NCBI GenBank assembly: GCA_029264355.1
Contig: JARIBW010000028.1
Span: forward strand, 83,512-147,511
From: Collinsella sp.
GTDB lineage: Bacteria > Actinomycetota > Coriobacteriia > Coriobacteriales > Coriobacteriaceae
Length of the DNA: 64,000 nt
Direction of reading: 5' to 3'
Part shown: piece by piece, positions 11,822 through 21,281 of the stretch
Layout: each line of letters starts with the position of its first letter
How positions within the stretch are numbered: position 1 is the stretch's first letter
Notes under the pieces: generated by a model
Database searches by the model: none
What the model was told of the DNA's origin: nothing
What the model saw: only the letters and a program-made list of their open reading frames with translations
Position numbers and translations under genes: made by a program

Positions 11822-12073
11822 TTAAAAGCTATCGTGGAAGGTACGGGAGATAACCTCGTCCTGCTGAGCCTTGGTCAAGTTGTGGAAGTTCACAGCGTAA
11901 CCGGAAACACGAACGGTGAGCTGAGGGTACTTCTCCGGATGAGCCTGGGCGTCGAGCAGCGTGTCGCGGTTGAACACGTTGACGTTCAGGTGATGGCCAC
12001 CCTTCTCGGCGTAAGCGTCGATCATGCTCACGAGATTGTCGGCCTGAGCCTGCGGGATGTCAGCGACCTTCAT
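11822..12073 (-). CDS. Separate glycyl-radical domain of pyruvate formate-lyase
   Basis: An 83-residue protein equal to the C-terminal end of ordinary PFL. Residues 28-83 match the PFL radical domain closely, with the radical glycine G58 in [12 protein letters not shown] and 25 residues after it (26 in E. coli PflB by my recollection). Residues 1-26 replace the usual linker. ATG 12073 has AAGGAG seven bases upstream; the in-frame ATG at 12091 lacks this. It resembles the spare-part protein YfiD/GrcA of E. coli. Here, however, the partner PflB has no radical domain of its own, so this protein should be an essential subunit rather than a repair part. It has a promoter of its own just upstream. 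Confidence 0.9.
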   Translation of the reverse strand: MKVADIPQAQADNLVSMIDAYAEKGGHHLNVNVFNRDTLLDAQAHPEKYPQLTVRVSGYAVNFHNLTKAQQDEVISRTFHDSF

Positions 12074-12131
12074 TGGTGCACTCCTTTTCATCTCCGGCGC
12101 TTCTCGCGCCGAAATAGGAATTGTTACTGAA

Positions 12132-12140
12132 ATTATATCA
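12132..12140 (-). promoter_or_regulatory. Extended -10 promoter of the glycyl-radical gene
   Basis: On the minus strand the sequence is TGATATAAT, a perfect extended -10 (TGnTATAAT), about 60 bases before the ATG at 12073. The -35 position is weak, as is usual for extended -10 promoters. It lets the radical domain be made independently of pflB. Confidence 0.65.
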
Positions 12141-12149
12141 GCATTGACG

Positions 12150-12179
12150 GCGCCGGTGAGTACGAATTACTACCGGCGC
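12150..12179 (-). other. Stem-loop between pflB and the glycyl-radical gene
   Basis: GCGCCGGT and ACCGGCGC pair, then after one bulged base AGTA and TACT pair around a five-base loop. There is no T-tract on the downstream side. It is likely to protect or process the pflB mRNA end rather than terminate strongly. It sits just upstream of the extended -10 of the small gene. Confidence 0.5.
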
Positions 12180-12214
12180 AGAAACATTACAGACGGACCG
12201 AATGTCCAACGGCC

Positions 12215-14329
12215 TTAGCGGTCCTCAGAACCCTCGGGAGCGGAAGAGTCGGTGCAGTCGCAGCAAGCGATCGGATTCTCAAAAGAAACGTCGCTGAGAT
12301 CCAAATCGCCGAACATCACCTGATCCTCCTTGCCGAGCGCGCCCGGGATGATGGAGAAGGTGTTGGAGATGCCGTCCTGGGCGTCGCGGAAGGGAAGCTT
12401 CGAGACGGAGGACAGGGAGGCGATTGCACCGTGGGTGTCGCGCTGGTGCATGGGGTTGGCACCGGGAGCGAACGGCACGCCGGCCTTGCGGCCGTCCGGG
12501 GTGGCACCGGTCTTCTGACCGTACACCACGTTGGAGGTGATGGTCAAAACGGACGTGGTGGGCACGGAGTTGCGGTACGTGTCGTTCATGCGGATGTACT
12601 CCATGAACTGGTGCACGATATCGTGGGCGAGCACGTCGACGCGGTCGTCGTCGTTGCCGTACTTGGGGAAGTCGCCCTCGATGTTGAAGTCGACGATGAC
12701 GCCGTCCTCGTCACGGACCGGATGGACCTTGGCGTACTTGATGGCGGACAGGGAGTCGGCCACGACGGACAGGCCGGCGATGCCGGTGGCGAACCAACGG
12801 TGGACGTCCTTGTCGTGCAGGGCCATCTGGATGGACTCGTAGCAGTACTTGTCATGCATGTAGTGGATGACGTTCAGCGTGTTCACATACACGCCGGCGA
12901 GCCACTTCATCATGTCGTTGTACTTGGACATGACGTCGTCGAAATCAAGGGTGTCACCCTCGACGGCGCGGAACTTCGGGCCGACCTGCTTCTTGGAGAC
13001 CTCGTCCACGCCGCCGTTGAGCGCGTACAGAAGGCACTTGGCAAGGTTGGCGCGGGCGCCGAAGAACTGCATCTCCTTGCCGACGCGCATGGAGGACACG
13101 CAGCAGGCGATGGCGTAGTCGTCGCCATGGTAGACGCGCATGACATCGTCGTTCTCATACTGGATGGAGGAAGACGCGATGGAGGTCTTTGCGCAGAACT
13201 CCTTGAAGGCCTGGGGCAGCTTGGTGGACCACAGGACGGTCAGGTTGGGCTCCGGGGAAGTGCCCATGTTCTCAAGGGTGTGGAGGTAGCGGTAGCTCAT
13301 CTTGGTGACGAGGGTGCGACCGTCGACGCCCATGCCGCCGATGGACTCGGTGACCCACTGCGGGTCGCCGGAGAACAGGTTCTGGTACTCGGGGGTACGG
13401 GCGAACTTGACCATACGCAGCTTCATGATGAAGTGGTCGACGAACTCCTGGATCTGCTCCTCGGTGAAGGTGCCGCACTTGAGGTCGCGCTCGGCGTAGA
13501 TGTCGATGAAGGTGGAGGTGCGGCCGATGGACATGGCGGCGCCGTTTTGATCCTTCACGGAAGCCAGGTAGGCGAGGTACATCCACTGGATGGCCTCCTG
13601 GGTGTTGGCGGCCGGGCGGGCGATGTCGAAGCCGTACAGCTTACCGAGCTCGATGAGCTGCTTGAGGGAGCGGATCTGCTCGGACAGCTCCTCGCGATCG
13701 CGGATAGTCTCCTCGGTCATGACGGAGGGCGTGGAGGCCTTCTGGGCCTCCTTGTCGGCGATCAGGGCGTCGACGCCGTAGAGGGCGACGCGACGGTAGT
13801 CGCCGATGATGCGGCCGCGGCCGTAGCCATCGGGCAGACCGGTGATGATGTGGGCGGAGCGGCAGGCGCGCATCTCAGGGGTGTAGGCGTCGAACACGCC
13901 GGCGTTGTGCGTCTTGCGCTTGTTGGTGTAGAAATCGACGATCTCGGGATCGACCTCGTAGCCGTGCTGGGCAGCGGCCTGGCAGGCGATGCGGATGCCG
14001 CCGTTGACGTGCAGGGCGCGCTTGAGCGGAGCGTCGGTCTGCAGGCCGACGATGGTCTCGCGCTCGGGGTGCTCGGCGTCGATGTAGCCGGCCTTGTGGG
14101 ACAGAATGCCCGTCACGACCTTGGTGTCCATGTCCAGGACGCCGCCCTGCTCGCGCTCCTTGAGAAGCAGCGACATGACGTCGTCCCACAGCTTGACGGT
14201 GCGCTCGGTGGGACCCACCAGGAACGACTCGTCGCCCTCGTACGGGGTGTAGTTCTTCTGGATGAAGTCGCGGACGTCAATCTCGTTGAGCCAATTGCCG
14301 CCCTCGAAGCCTTCCCATGCCTCCTGCAT
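12215..14329 (-). CDS. pflB: Pyruvate formate-lyase catalytic subunit lacking the radical domain
   Basis: A 704-residue protein matching PFL from the N terminus to the segment [13 protein letters not shown] (about 658-669). It converts pyruvate and CoA to acetyl-CoA and formate. The catalytic cysteine pair is C409-C410 in [10 protein letters not shown]. It then diverges into a short acidic tail containing ACCDC and stops. The C-terminal glycyl-radical domain (RVSGYA, present in all single-chain PFLs) is absent; the missing 55-60 residues are encoded by the next gene. 704 plus the 56 conserved residues gives the standard 760 length. ATG 14329 has GAGGAG twelve bases upstream. The frame upstream to 14407 is unsupported. 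Confidence 0.95.
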   Translation of the reverse strand: MQEAWEGFEGGNWLNEIDVRDFIQKNYTPYEGDESFLVGPTERTVKLWDDVMSLLLKEREQGGVLDMDTKVVTGILSHKAGYIDAEHPERETIVGLQTDAPLKRALHVNGGIRIACQAAAQHGYEVDPEIVDFYTNKRKTHNAGVFDAYTPEMRACRSAHIITGLPDGYGRGRIIGDYRRVALYGVDALIADKEAQKASTPSVMTEETIRDREELSEQIRSLKQLIELGKLYGFDIARPAANTQEAIQWMYLAYLASVKDQNGAAMSIGRTSTFIDIYAERDLKCGTFTEEQIQEFVDHFIMKLRMVKFARTPEYQNLFSGDPQWVTESIGGMGVDGRTLVTKMSYRYLHTLENMGTSPEPNLTVLWSTKLPQAFKEFCAKTSIASSSIQYENDDVMRVYHGDDYAIACCVSSMRVGKEMQFFGARANLAKCLLYALNGGVDEVSKKQVGPKFRAVEGDTLDFDDVMSKYNDMMKWLAGVYVNTLNVIHYMHDKYCYESIQMALHDKDVHRWFATGIAGLSVVADSLSAIKYAKVHPVRDEDGVIVDFNIEGDFPKYGNDDDRVDVLAHDIVHQFMEYIRMNDTYRNSVPTTSVLTITSNVVYGQKTGATPDGRKAGVPFAPGANPMHQRDTHGAIASLSSVSKLPFRDAQDGISNTFSIIPGALGKEDQVMFGDLDLSDVSFENPIACCDCTDSSAPEGSEDR

Positions 14330-14832
14330 TGCGTGACCACGCTCCTCGTCGTGCTCGCGGGGCGATCCCGCCCCAAACTTGGCCCCCCGCCAACAATCTC
14401 CGGACATTTACATGCGCCACTCGCCGATAAAACGCTCGCGCCCATGCGAGAAAAGAGACCGTTGACCGAAGACATATTCACATTTGCAAGGATACCATAT
14501 GCACAGGTCCTGTAGGTTATCGCTAATGTGACTTTTTCTCATTCATTTGTACGAGGACACCGCCGCGCCACCTGTCTCCGAACGCGCGATTCCAAGGCAC
14601 GAGACGCACCGCGAGCGCCTCGCATGCCGGAATGAAAGAGAGGGCCGTCATGGTGTTTTTTCCTTGAGGTGATTCGGGCGGCTGGTGATTCGATTTAGCA
14701 AGATAAACCGCCTGACCTGGGCAACCGCTCGCTGGGCGCAGCGTCCTCCCACCGAATTCCAATAGCCAACCTCGCACATGGGTGAGAAAGTGTACTCTGT
14801 ATACCTACGACGCAAGGAGGCCTCGTCCCATT
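14330..14832. other. 503-base divergent intergenic region between pflB and deoD
   Basis: It contains the leaders of pflB (leftward) and of the nucleoside cluster (rightward). A short palindrome ACAGGACCTGT lies near 14500. A TATACC hexamer near 14800 might be the -10 of deoD, and AAGGAGG (14814-14820) is its ribosome site. No gene, no convincing FNR-type site and no recognised riboswitch were found. Confidence 0.4.
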
Positions 14833-15552
14833 ATGGAAAGTACCCCTACGCCCCACAACGGGGCTCATTACGGCGATATCGCCAAAACGGTCCTGATGCC
14901 CGGAGACCCGCTCCGTGCCAAGTACATCGCGGACCACTACCTCGAAGATGTTCGCACGTTCAACGAGGTGCGAAACATGCTCGGCTTCACCGGCACGTAC
15001 CAGGGCCAGCCCGTCTCGGTCATGGGCGGCGGCATGGGGATGCCCTCGATCGGCATCTACTCCCACGAGCTCTATGAGTTCTACGGCGTGGAGTCCATCA
15101 TCCGCGTGGGCTCCGCCGGCGGCATAGACCCGTCCATAAAGGTCCGCGACGTCGTGGCCGGCATGGGCGCTTGCACCGACTCCAACTACGCCGCCCAGTA
15201 CGACCTGCCCGGCTCCTACGCCCCCATTGCAAGCTACGAGCTGCTCGAGCGCGCCGTTTCCGCGGGCCGCGCGCAGGGCGTCGACGTCAAGGTCGGCAAC
15301 ATCCTGTCGTCCGACCACTTCTACCTCGACGACCCCTCCTCCACCGCCACCTGGCAGAAGATGGGCGTCCTCGCCGTCGAGATGGAGGCCGCCGCGCTCT
15401 ACATGAACGCCGCGCGCCTGGGCAAGAAGGCCCTGTGCCTGCTCACCGTCTCCGACCTGCCCCTCACCGGAGAGTCCCTCCCGGCCGACGAGCGTCAGAC
15501 GAGCTTCACCCAGATGATGGAGATCGCCCTCTCCCTCGCCCTGCCCGCATAA
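14833..15552 (+). CDS. deoD: Purine-nucleoside phosphorylase, DeoD type
   Basis: A 239-residue hexameric-type phosphorylase that cleaves purine (deoxy)nucleosides with phosphate to base and ribose 1-phosphate. Motifs are [14 protein letters not shown] (phosphate site), [26 protein letters not shown], and [11 protein letters not shown] with the ribose-binding Met-Glu. The catalytic Asp is in [15 protein letters not shown] 14833 has AAGGAGG at 14814-14820 (a rather long spacing of 12). It opens a ten-gene-scale nucleoside utilisation cluster running to 24650. Confidence 0.95.
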   Translation: MESTPTPHNGAHYGDIAKTVLMPGDPLRAKYIADHYLEDVRTFNEVRNMLGFTGTYQGQPVSVMGGGMGMPSIGIYSHELYEFYGVESIIRVGSAGGIDPSIKVRDVVAGMGACTDSNYAAQYDLPGSYAPIASYELLERAVSAGRAQGVDVKVGNILSSDHFYLDDPSSTATWQKMGVLAVEMEAAALYMNAARLGKKALCLLTVSDLPLTGESLPADERQTSFTQMMEIALSLALPA

Positions 15553-15560
15553 CATCCCCT

Positions 15561-15600
15561 CGCCCGCCCGGACCAGCGCACCGCGCAGGCCGGGCGGGCG
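15561..15600 (+). terminator. GC-rich hairpin after deoD
   Basis: CGCCCGCCCGG and CCGGGCGGGCG form an 11-bp perfect stem with an 18-base loop, followed by CCTTTGG. Without a long T-run it may be a partial terminator that separates deoD from the transporter genes. Confidence 0.5.
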
Positions 15601-15749
15601 CCTTTGGAACCGGAGTGAGCGGCGCGTCGAGCGCCGGCACCCCGCACCCCCACGGTCTTTCGCCGCGCCCCTGCTCAGGCGCGGCAGAAGATACGGCGCA
15701 TCGATGCGCCCGTTGTGCAAGCGACAACCGTACGCAAGAAAGGAAGAAC

Positions 15750-16814
15750 ATGAAGAAGAATCGTCTCATGGGTCTCGCCCTTGCCGGCGTCCTCGCCCTT
15801 TCCGTCGCAGGCTGCGGCGGTGGCGACGAGCCCAAGCCCGCGGGTTCCGCGCCCGCCGACGCCTCCGCCGACTACAAGGTCCAGATGGTCACCGATATGG
15901 GCGGCGTGAACGACCAGTCCTTCAACCAGCTCGCCTGGGAGGGTCTGCAGCAGCTCAACAAGGACACCGGCATCGAGGTCGGCTACACCGAGTCCAAGCA
16001 GGAGTCCGACTACGCCACGAACCTGGACAAGGCCGTCGACGACGACGCCCAGACCGTGTGGGGCATCGGCTTCGCCATGGCCGAGGCGATCCAGAACGCC
16101 GCCAAGACCAACCCTGACGTGCACTTCGCCATCATCGACAGCGCCTACCCGGAGGCCGACCTCCTCGACAACCTCACCGGCGTGACCTTCAAGACGCAGG
16201 AGCCCTCCTTCGTGGCCGGCTACATCGCCGCCATGACCACCCAGACCGGCAAGGTCGGCTTCGTCGGCGGCATGAAGTCCGACGTGCTCGAGACCTTCAA
16301 CTGGGGCTACCAGGCCGGCGTCGCCTACGCCAACGCCACCGAGGGCAAGAACGTCCAGGTCGTCTCCCAGTACATCGAGACCTTCACCGACGCCGCCAAG
16401 GGCAAGGCCGCGGGCCAGAAGATGTACTCCGATGGCTGCGACATCGTGTTCGCCTGCGCCGGTAACGCCGGCAACGGCGTCATCGAGGCCGCCCAGGATG
16501 CCGACAAGCTCGTCATCGGCGTCGACAAGGACCAGTACGAACTCGCCCCCGAGAACATGCTGACCTCCGTCATGAAGAACGTCGACAAGGCCGTCATCGA
16601 GGTCTCCACCATGGCTTCCAACGGTGAGAAGGTCGGTGGCAAGAACATCGAGCTCTCCGCCAAGGACGGCGCCGTGGCCGTTTCCACCCACCACGACCTC
16701 ATGGAGCCCGGCGTGTACGACACCGCCGTCGAGCTGTTCGACAAGATCAAGAACGGCGAGATCGAGCCCCCCGCGACCGAGGATGCGTTCAACGACTACG
16801 TCGCCTCGCTCTAA
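15750..16814 (+). CDS. BMP/PnrA-family nucleoside-binding lipoprotein
   Basis: A 354-residue substrate-binding lipoprotein. The signal peptide ends in LALSVAGC (lipid-modified C22), followed by an Ala/Pro-rich linker. The fold begins YKVQMVTDMGGVNDQSFNQL, a hallmark of BMP (PnrA-like) proteins that bind purine nucleosides. It also carries GIGFAMAEAI and CAGNAGNGVIEAA. It delivers nucleosides to the downstream ATPase and permeases. ATG 15750 has AAAGGAAG upstream; the long upstream frame to 15171 is an overlap artefact with deoD. A 17-bp hairpin separates it from the ATPase gene, which would allow higher expression of the binding protein. Confidence 0.94.
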   Translation: MKKNRLMGLALAGVLALSVAGCGGGDEPKPAGSAPADASADYKVQMVTDMGGVNDQSFNQLAWEGLQQLNKDTGIEVGYTESKQESDYATNLDKAVDDDAQTVWGIGFAMAEAIQNAAKTNPDVHFAIIDSAYPEADLLDNLTGVTFKTQEPSFVAGYIAAMTTQTGKVGFVGGMKSDVLETFNWGYQAGVAYANATEGKNVQVVSQYIETFTDAAKGKAAGQKMYSDGCDIVFACAGNAGNGVIEAAQDADKLVIGVDKDQYELAPENMLTSVMKNVDKAVIEVSTMASNGEKVGGKNIELSAKDGAVAVSTHHDLMEPGVYDTAVELFDKIKNGEIEPPATEDAFNDYVASL

Positions 16815-16900
16815 CGTCCGACGTTTTGTCAGGCCGGCGATGCGCGCTGCGGCGCCATCGCCGGCCCGCGTCGTTCACGGCTCGTGCGAGCAGACGAGCC

Positions 16901-16944
16901 GTCCCGCGCCGGGGGCGCCCGAAAGGCCGCCCCCGGCGCGGGAC
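16901..16944 (+). other. Perfect 17-bp hairpin between binding-protein and ATPase genes
   Basis: GTCCCGCGCCGGGGGCG (16901-16917) pairs with its exact complement at 16928-16944 across a ten-base loop. No T-tract follows. Such an element in a transporter operon commonly raises binding-protein mRNA over the ATPase/permease part by stabilisation or partial termination (inference). Confidence 0.65.
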
Positions 16945-17000
16945 GAGGAAGGGTCGCAGGACCCTGAACCCGAAGGAGAAATGGAAGGAGCGAACGGCCT

Positions 17001-18524
17001 ATGAAGCCAGATGCGCGCTACGCGGTGCAGATGAGCGGCATCGTAAAGACGTTCGGCACATTCACCGCGCTCGACCATGTGGACCTCACCGTGCAGAAGG
17101 GCACGATCCACGCGGTCCTGGGCGAGAACGGCGCCGGCAAGAGCACGCTCATGAACGTGCTCTACGGTCTGTACCGAGCCGACGAGGGACAGATCTTCCT
17201 CAACGGCGAGCCCGTCGACATCGACACCCCCAACGACGCCATCGCCCATGGCATCGGCATGGTCCACCAGCACTTCATGCTCGTGGACAATTTCACCGTG
17301 ACCCAAAACATCGTGCTCGGCAGCGAGGTATGCGGCGCGGCGGGCATCCTCGATATGAAAAAGGCCCGCGAGAAGGTCTGCCAGATCATCGAGCGCTACG
17401 GCCTCGAGGTCGACCCCGACGCCAAGATCGAGGACATCTCGGTCGGCATGCAGCAGCGCGTCGAGATCTTGAAGGCGCTCTACCGCGGCGCCGACATCCT
17501 GATCCTGGACGAGCCAACCGCGGTGCTCACGCCCCAGGAGATCGACCGCCTCATCCAGATCATGCACGACCTCACCAGCGCGGGCAAGACCATCATCGTC
17601 ATCACCCACAAGCTCAAGGAGATCAAGGCGTCCTCCCGCACTTGCACGATCATCCGCCGCGGCCAATACGTCGACGAGGTCACCGTCGCGGACGTCACGG
17701 AGGAGGATCTCGCCGACATGATGGTCGGCCATCACGTGAACCTCCAAGTCGAGAAGCAGCCCGCCGCACCCGGCAAGACCGTTTTCGAGATTCGCGATCT
17801 GCACGTGGACGACGAGCGCGGCGTCGAGACCGTCAAGGGCCTCGACCTCGCGGTCCGAGCCGGCGAGATCGTCGGCATCGCCGGCATCGACGGCAACGGC
17901 CAGAAGGAACTCGTCGAGGCCATCACCTGCCTGACGAAGGCCACCTCCGGAAAGATCCTCGTGAACGGCGAGGAGATCCAGAACACCACGACGCGCAACG
18001 TCATCGACCACAAAGTCTCGACCATCCATGAGGACCGTCAGAAGCGCGGCCTGGTGCTGCCCTTCACCGTCGCCGAGAACGCCGTGCTCGAGAAGTACCG
18101 CACGCCCGCATTCGGCAAGCACGGCATGCTCGACGGCGCAAAGATGCACGAATACACCGAGAGGCTCATCGCGGATTACGACGTCCGCCCCGCCGACTGC
18201 GCCGATAAGACCGCCGGCGGCCTGTCCGGCGGCAACCAGCAGAAGGTGATCATCGCCCGCGAGGTCTCCAACGACCCCGACGTCCTCATCGCCGTGCAGC
18301 CCACGCGCGGCCTCGACGTGGGGGCCATCGAATATGTTCACAAGGCGCTCGTGGCCGAGCGCGACCGCGGCACGGCGATCTTGCTCATCTCGCTCGAACT
18401 CGACGAGGTCATGAGCGTCTCCGACACCATCGACGTCATCTACGACGGCCGCATCACCGGTACATTCAAGCAGGGCGAGGTCGATGAGAACAAGATCGGC
18501 CTGCTCATGGCAGGAGGTGAATAG
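17001..18524 (+). CDS. Nucleoside ABC transporter ATPase with two ABC domains
   Basis: A 507-residue protein with tandem ABC cassettes, as in sugar/nucleoside CUT2-like ATPases. Cassette 1 has Walker [10 protein letters not shown] near residue 37, signature [11 protein letters not shown] and Walker [14 protein letters not shown]. Cassette 2 has the degenerate Walker [10 protein letters not shown] and the signature SGGNQQKVI. The early stretch [15 protein letters not shown] is typical of YufO/NupA-type nucleoside importers. It energises import with the two permeases downstream. ATG 17001 follows GGAAGGAG. Its stop precedes the first permease start by one base. Confidence 0.93.
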   Translation: MKPDARYAVQMSGIVKTFGTFTALDHVDLTVQKGTIHAVLGENGAGKSTLMNVLYGLYRADEGQIFLNGEPVDIDTPNDAIAHGIGMVHQHFMLVDNFTVTQNIVLGSEVCGAAGILDMKKAREKVCQIIERYGLEVDPDAKIEDISVGMQQRVEILKALYRGADILILDEPTAVLTPQEIDRLIQIMHDLTSAGKTIIVITHKLKEIKASSRTCTIIRRGQYVDEVTVADVTEEDLADMMVGHHVNLQVEKQPAAPGKTVFEIRDLHVDDERGVETVKGLDLAVRAGEIVGIAGIDGNGQKELVEAITCLTKATSGKILVNGEEIQNTTTRNVIDHKVSTIHEDRQKRGLVLPFTVAENAVLEKYRTPAFGKHGMLDGAKMHEYTERLIADYDVRPADCADKTAGGLSGGNQQKVIIAREVSNDPDVLIAVQPTRGLDVGAIEYVHKALVAERDRGTAILLISLELDEVMSVSDTIDVIYDGRITGTFKQGEVDENKIGLLMAGGE

Positions 18525-18525
18525 C

Positions 18526-19743
18526 ATGGCATCCACCGCAACCGTCGGCGCGGCGCAGGCCGCCAAACCCCAGGGGAGCCTGCTCCAGCGCATTCTCAAG
18601 CGCCCCATCACCGCTACGTTCATCGCCATCGCGCTCGGATTCGCCGTGGCGGCGGTCCTGCTAGCCGTGGCGGGCTACGACCCCGTCACCTCCTTCGCGG
18701 CGCTGTTCGAGGGTGTGTTCTCCAAACCCAAGTACATCTCCAACACCATCATCAAGGCGTCCCCCATCATCCTCACCGGGATCTCGGTGGCCTTCGCCTT
18801 CAAGACGGGCATGTTCAACATCGGCGCGGAGGGCCAGTACGTGGCCGGCGCGGTGTGCGCCGTGCTCGTGGGTTCCACGCTCGACCTGCCCATGGTGCTG
18901 CAGGTGCCCGTCGTCATCCTCGCCGGCATCGCCGGCGGTGCGGCCATCGGCGCCATCACGGGCTTCCTCAAGGCCCGCTTCGGCATCCACGAGGTCATCA
19001 CCGCCATCATGCTCAACTGGACGATGCTGTATCTCAACAACTTCGTCGTGAACTCCGAGATGTTCCATCGCCCGAGCTCCACCTCATCGATCCCGGTGAA
19101 CCCCTCCAGCTACACCATGATCCTGCCCGAGTGGAAACTCTCTGACCAGGGCCTCGAGACGCTGCGGAACATGCCATGGCTCCATGACTTCCTCGTCAAG
19201 ACCGACGTCAACATCGCCTTCATCGCGGCCGTCATCGTCGCCGTCGCCATCTGGTTCGTCCTTTACCGCTCCAAGCTCGGGTTCGAGCTGCGCGCCGTGG
19301 GCTTCAACCGCGATGCCGCCGAGTTCGCCGGCATGCCCGTCGGACGCAACACCGTGCTCGCCATGGTCATCGCGGGCGGCATCTCGGGCCTGGCCGGCGC
19401 CCTCATGATCACCGGCATCCAGCCGCACTGCATCTCGACGCTCGCCGCGTTCGAGAACTACGGCTTCAACGGCTTCTCCGTCGCACTCATCGCCGGGTCC
19501 TCCCCCATCGGGTGCATCTTCGCCGGCCTGCTGTTCGGCGGCCTGCTCTACGGCGGCACCTCCGTGCAGATGGCCGTGGGCGCACCCACCGACATCATCA
19601 ACATCATGATCGGCACGATCGTGTTCTTCGTCGCGCTCGCGCGCGTGGTCACCCTCATCGCCGAGCGCCTGGAGAAGCGCTCCTCCGAGAAGGCCCAGAT
19701 CGCCGCGGCCACTCCCGACGCGCAGGAGGCCAACCATGCTTAA
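18526..19743 (+). CDS. Nucleoside ABC transporter permease, first subunit
   Basis: A 405-residue inner-membrane permease of the YufP/BmpB-like branch. An N-terminal cytoplasmic stretch of about 30 residues is followed by eight to ten membrane segments. The segments GMFNIGAEGQYVAGA and AVGFNRDAAEFAGMP are characteristic of the BPD_transp_2 family. ATG 18526 has AGGAGG seven bases upstream. The gene overlaps the next permease by eight bases. Confidence 0.93.
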   Translation: MASTATVGAAQAAKPQGSLLQRILKRPITATFIAIALGFAVAAVLLAVAGYDPVTSFAALFEGVFSKPKYISNTIIKASPIILTGISVAFAFKTGMFNIGAEGQYVAGAVCAVLVGSTLDLPMVLQVPVVILAGIAGGAAIGAITGFLKARFGIHEVITAIMLNWTMLYLNNFVVNSEMFHRPSSTSSIPVNPSSYTMILPEWKLSDQGLETLRNMPWLHDFLVKTDVNIAFIAAVIVAVAIWFVLYRSKLGFELRAVGFNRDAAEFAGMPVGRNTVLAMVIAGGISGLAGALMITGIQPHCISTLAAFENYGFNGFSVALIAGSSPIGCIFAGLLFGGLLYGGTSVQMAVGAPTDIINIMIGTIVFFVALARVVTLIAERLEKRSSEKAQIAAATPDAQEANHA

Positions 19744-20659
19744 CAACATCATGCTGCTCATCGGCATCACCCTCATGTATGCGACCCCGCTCGTCTTCGG
19801 CGCCCTGGGCGGTGTCATCTCCGAGCGTTCCGGCGTCGTCAACATCGGCATCGAGGGCATGATGACCATCGGCGCCCTCGCCGGTGCCGCCGTCTCGTTC
19901 TACACCGGCAACCCCTGGGTCGCGTTCCTGTGCGCGGGCATCGCGGGCGGCCTGTTCGCGCTGCTGCACGCCGTCGCCGCGGTGACCTTCCGCGCCGATC
20001 AAAACGTCTCCGGCATCGCGCTCAACATGCTGGGGCCGGGTCTCGCGCTCTTCCTCGCCCGCCTCATGTGGGACGGCGGCACGCAGAGCCCCTCCCTCGA
20101 GACGCTGCCCAAGATCTTCGGGCGCGGCGCCTTCGCCGGCACCCCGTGGGCCAACCTCAACGTCGACGTCACCGTGGTGTTCGGCATCATCGCCGCCGTC
20201 GCGGTGTGGTTCGTGCTCTACAAGACCAAGTGGGGCCTGCGCGTCCGCGCCGTGGGCGAGCACCCCGCCGCCGCCGACACCCTCGGCATCAACGTGAGCC
20301 GCACGCGCTTCATCTGCGTCGTGCTCTCCGGGGTCATGGCGGGATTCGGCGGCGCGTCCATCACGCTGGCCATCATCTCCCAGTTCACGCAGACCGCCGT
20401 CGCCGGCCAGGGCTTCATCGCCCTCGCCGCGGTGATCTTCGGCAAGTGGACCCCGCACGGGGCGTTCGGCGCATGCCTGCTGTTCGGCATGGCGCAGGCG
20501 CTCGTGATCATCCTGGGCGGCGGCGTCGTGCCCATCCCCAGCGAGATCCTCGCCATCATGCCCTACATCCTCACCCTCGTCGTGCTGGTGCTGTTCGTGG
20601 GCCGCTCCGTGGCGCCCAAGGCGGACGGCGTACCCTACGAGAAGGGCTCACGCGGATAA
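19736..20659 (+). CDS. Nucleoside ABC transporter permease, second subunit
   Basis: A 307-residue BPD_transp_2 permease (YufQ/BmpC-like). SERSGVVNIGIEGMM near residue 28 and RAVGEHPAAADTLGINV near residue 172 are family hallmarks. It pairs with the upstream permease as a heterodimer. The start overlaps the previous gene by eight bases, so translation is coupled. A 172-base gap with possible secondary structure follows before cdd. Confidence 0.93.
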   Translation: MLNNIMLLIGITLMYATPLVFGALGGVISERSGVVNIGIEGMMTIGALAGAAVSFYTGNPWVAFLCAGIAGGLFALLHAVAAVTFRADQNVSGIALNMLGPGLALFLARLMWDGGTQSPSLETLPKIFGRGAFAGTPWANLNVDVTVVFGIIAAVAVWFVLYKTKWGLRVRAVGEHPAAADTLGINVSRTRFICVVLSGVMAGFGGASITLAIISQFTQTAVAGQGFIALAAVIFGKWTPHGAFGACLLFGMAQALVIILGGGVVPIPSEILAIMPYILTLVVLVLFVGRSVAPKADGVPYEKGSRG

Positions 20660-20831
20660 AACCGTCCCTCCGGGTGCCCGGGGAGCACATCATCCACTGC
20701 TCGGGCAGTCCCGTTCGCACGGAGGGTCCGCCGGACCGTCCGTCTCACACGGACCTCGCGATGGACGATATGCGCCCCGGGCACCGCTGCATTTACGGGG
20801 TCCCATCCATCCATGAAAGAAGGGATACGTC

Positions 20832-21248
20832 ATGAGCGATCTTGAACTTGTTCGGGCCGCCATCGCGGCTCGGGAACATTCATATTCCCCTTATTCGAAT
20901 TTCGCGGTCGGAGCGGCGCTGCTATGCGCCGATGGAACCGTGTACGGCGGATGCAACATCGAGAACGCGGCCTATTCGCCGGGCAATTGCGCCGAGCGCA
21001 CGGCGTTCTTCCGGGCCATCTTCGACGGGCATCGGGACTTCGACGCGATCGCCGTGGTCGGAGGGCCGGCGGGCGAGCCCGTCGGCGAGTTGTGCGCGCC
21101 CTGCGGCGTGTGCCGCCAGGTGATGCGCGAGTTTTGCGACCCGGCGACCTTCCGCGTCCTCATGGGGACGGGCCCCGATGACTTCGTCGAGGCGACGCTT
21201 GAGGAGCTTCTGCCCCACGGATTCGGCCCGGAAAACCTCAACCGTTAG
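20832..21248 (+). CDS. cdd: Cytidine deaminase
   Basis: A 138-residue tetrameric-type cytidine deaminase converting cytidine/deoxycytidine to uridine/deoxyuridine. The zinc ligands are C53 (GNCAERTA), C91 and C94 (APCGVCRQ), and the catalytic acid is E55. SYSPYSNFAVGAAL is the conserved N-terminal motif. AGAAGGGA precedes ATG 20832. It sits between the transporter and the pyrimidine phosphorylase, so imported cytidine can be deaminated and then cleaved. Confidence 0.96.
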   Translation: MSDLELVRAAIAAREHSYSPYSNFAVGAALLCADGTVYGGCNIENAAYSPGNCAERTAFFRAIFDGHRDFDAIAVVGGPAGEPVGELCAPCGVCRQVMREFCDPATFRVLMGTGPDDFVEATLEELLPHGFGPENLNR

Positions 21249-21281
21249 TCACCCGGTCTCGCCGACAGATTGGAGCGCACC

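Noticed and set aside
12074..12214. Frameshift or sequencing break splitting a normal pflB
   Set aside because: The two frames are the same, each has its own stop, start and ribosome site, the PflB tail diverges before its stop, and a promoter lies in the gap; so the split looks genuine.
14500..14520. Palindrome ACAGGACCTGT near the pflB promoter as an FNR/Rex operator
   Set aside because: It does not match FNR (TTGAT-N4-ATCAA) or Rex patterns, and is too short to support.
20673..20785. Long-range inverted repeat (GGTGCCCGGGG and its complement) upstream of cdd
   Set aside because: Arms are 91 bases apart in GC-rich sequence, the loop is large, and no riboswitch features were recognised. 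Kept only as a note.
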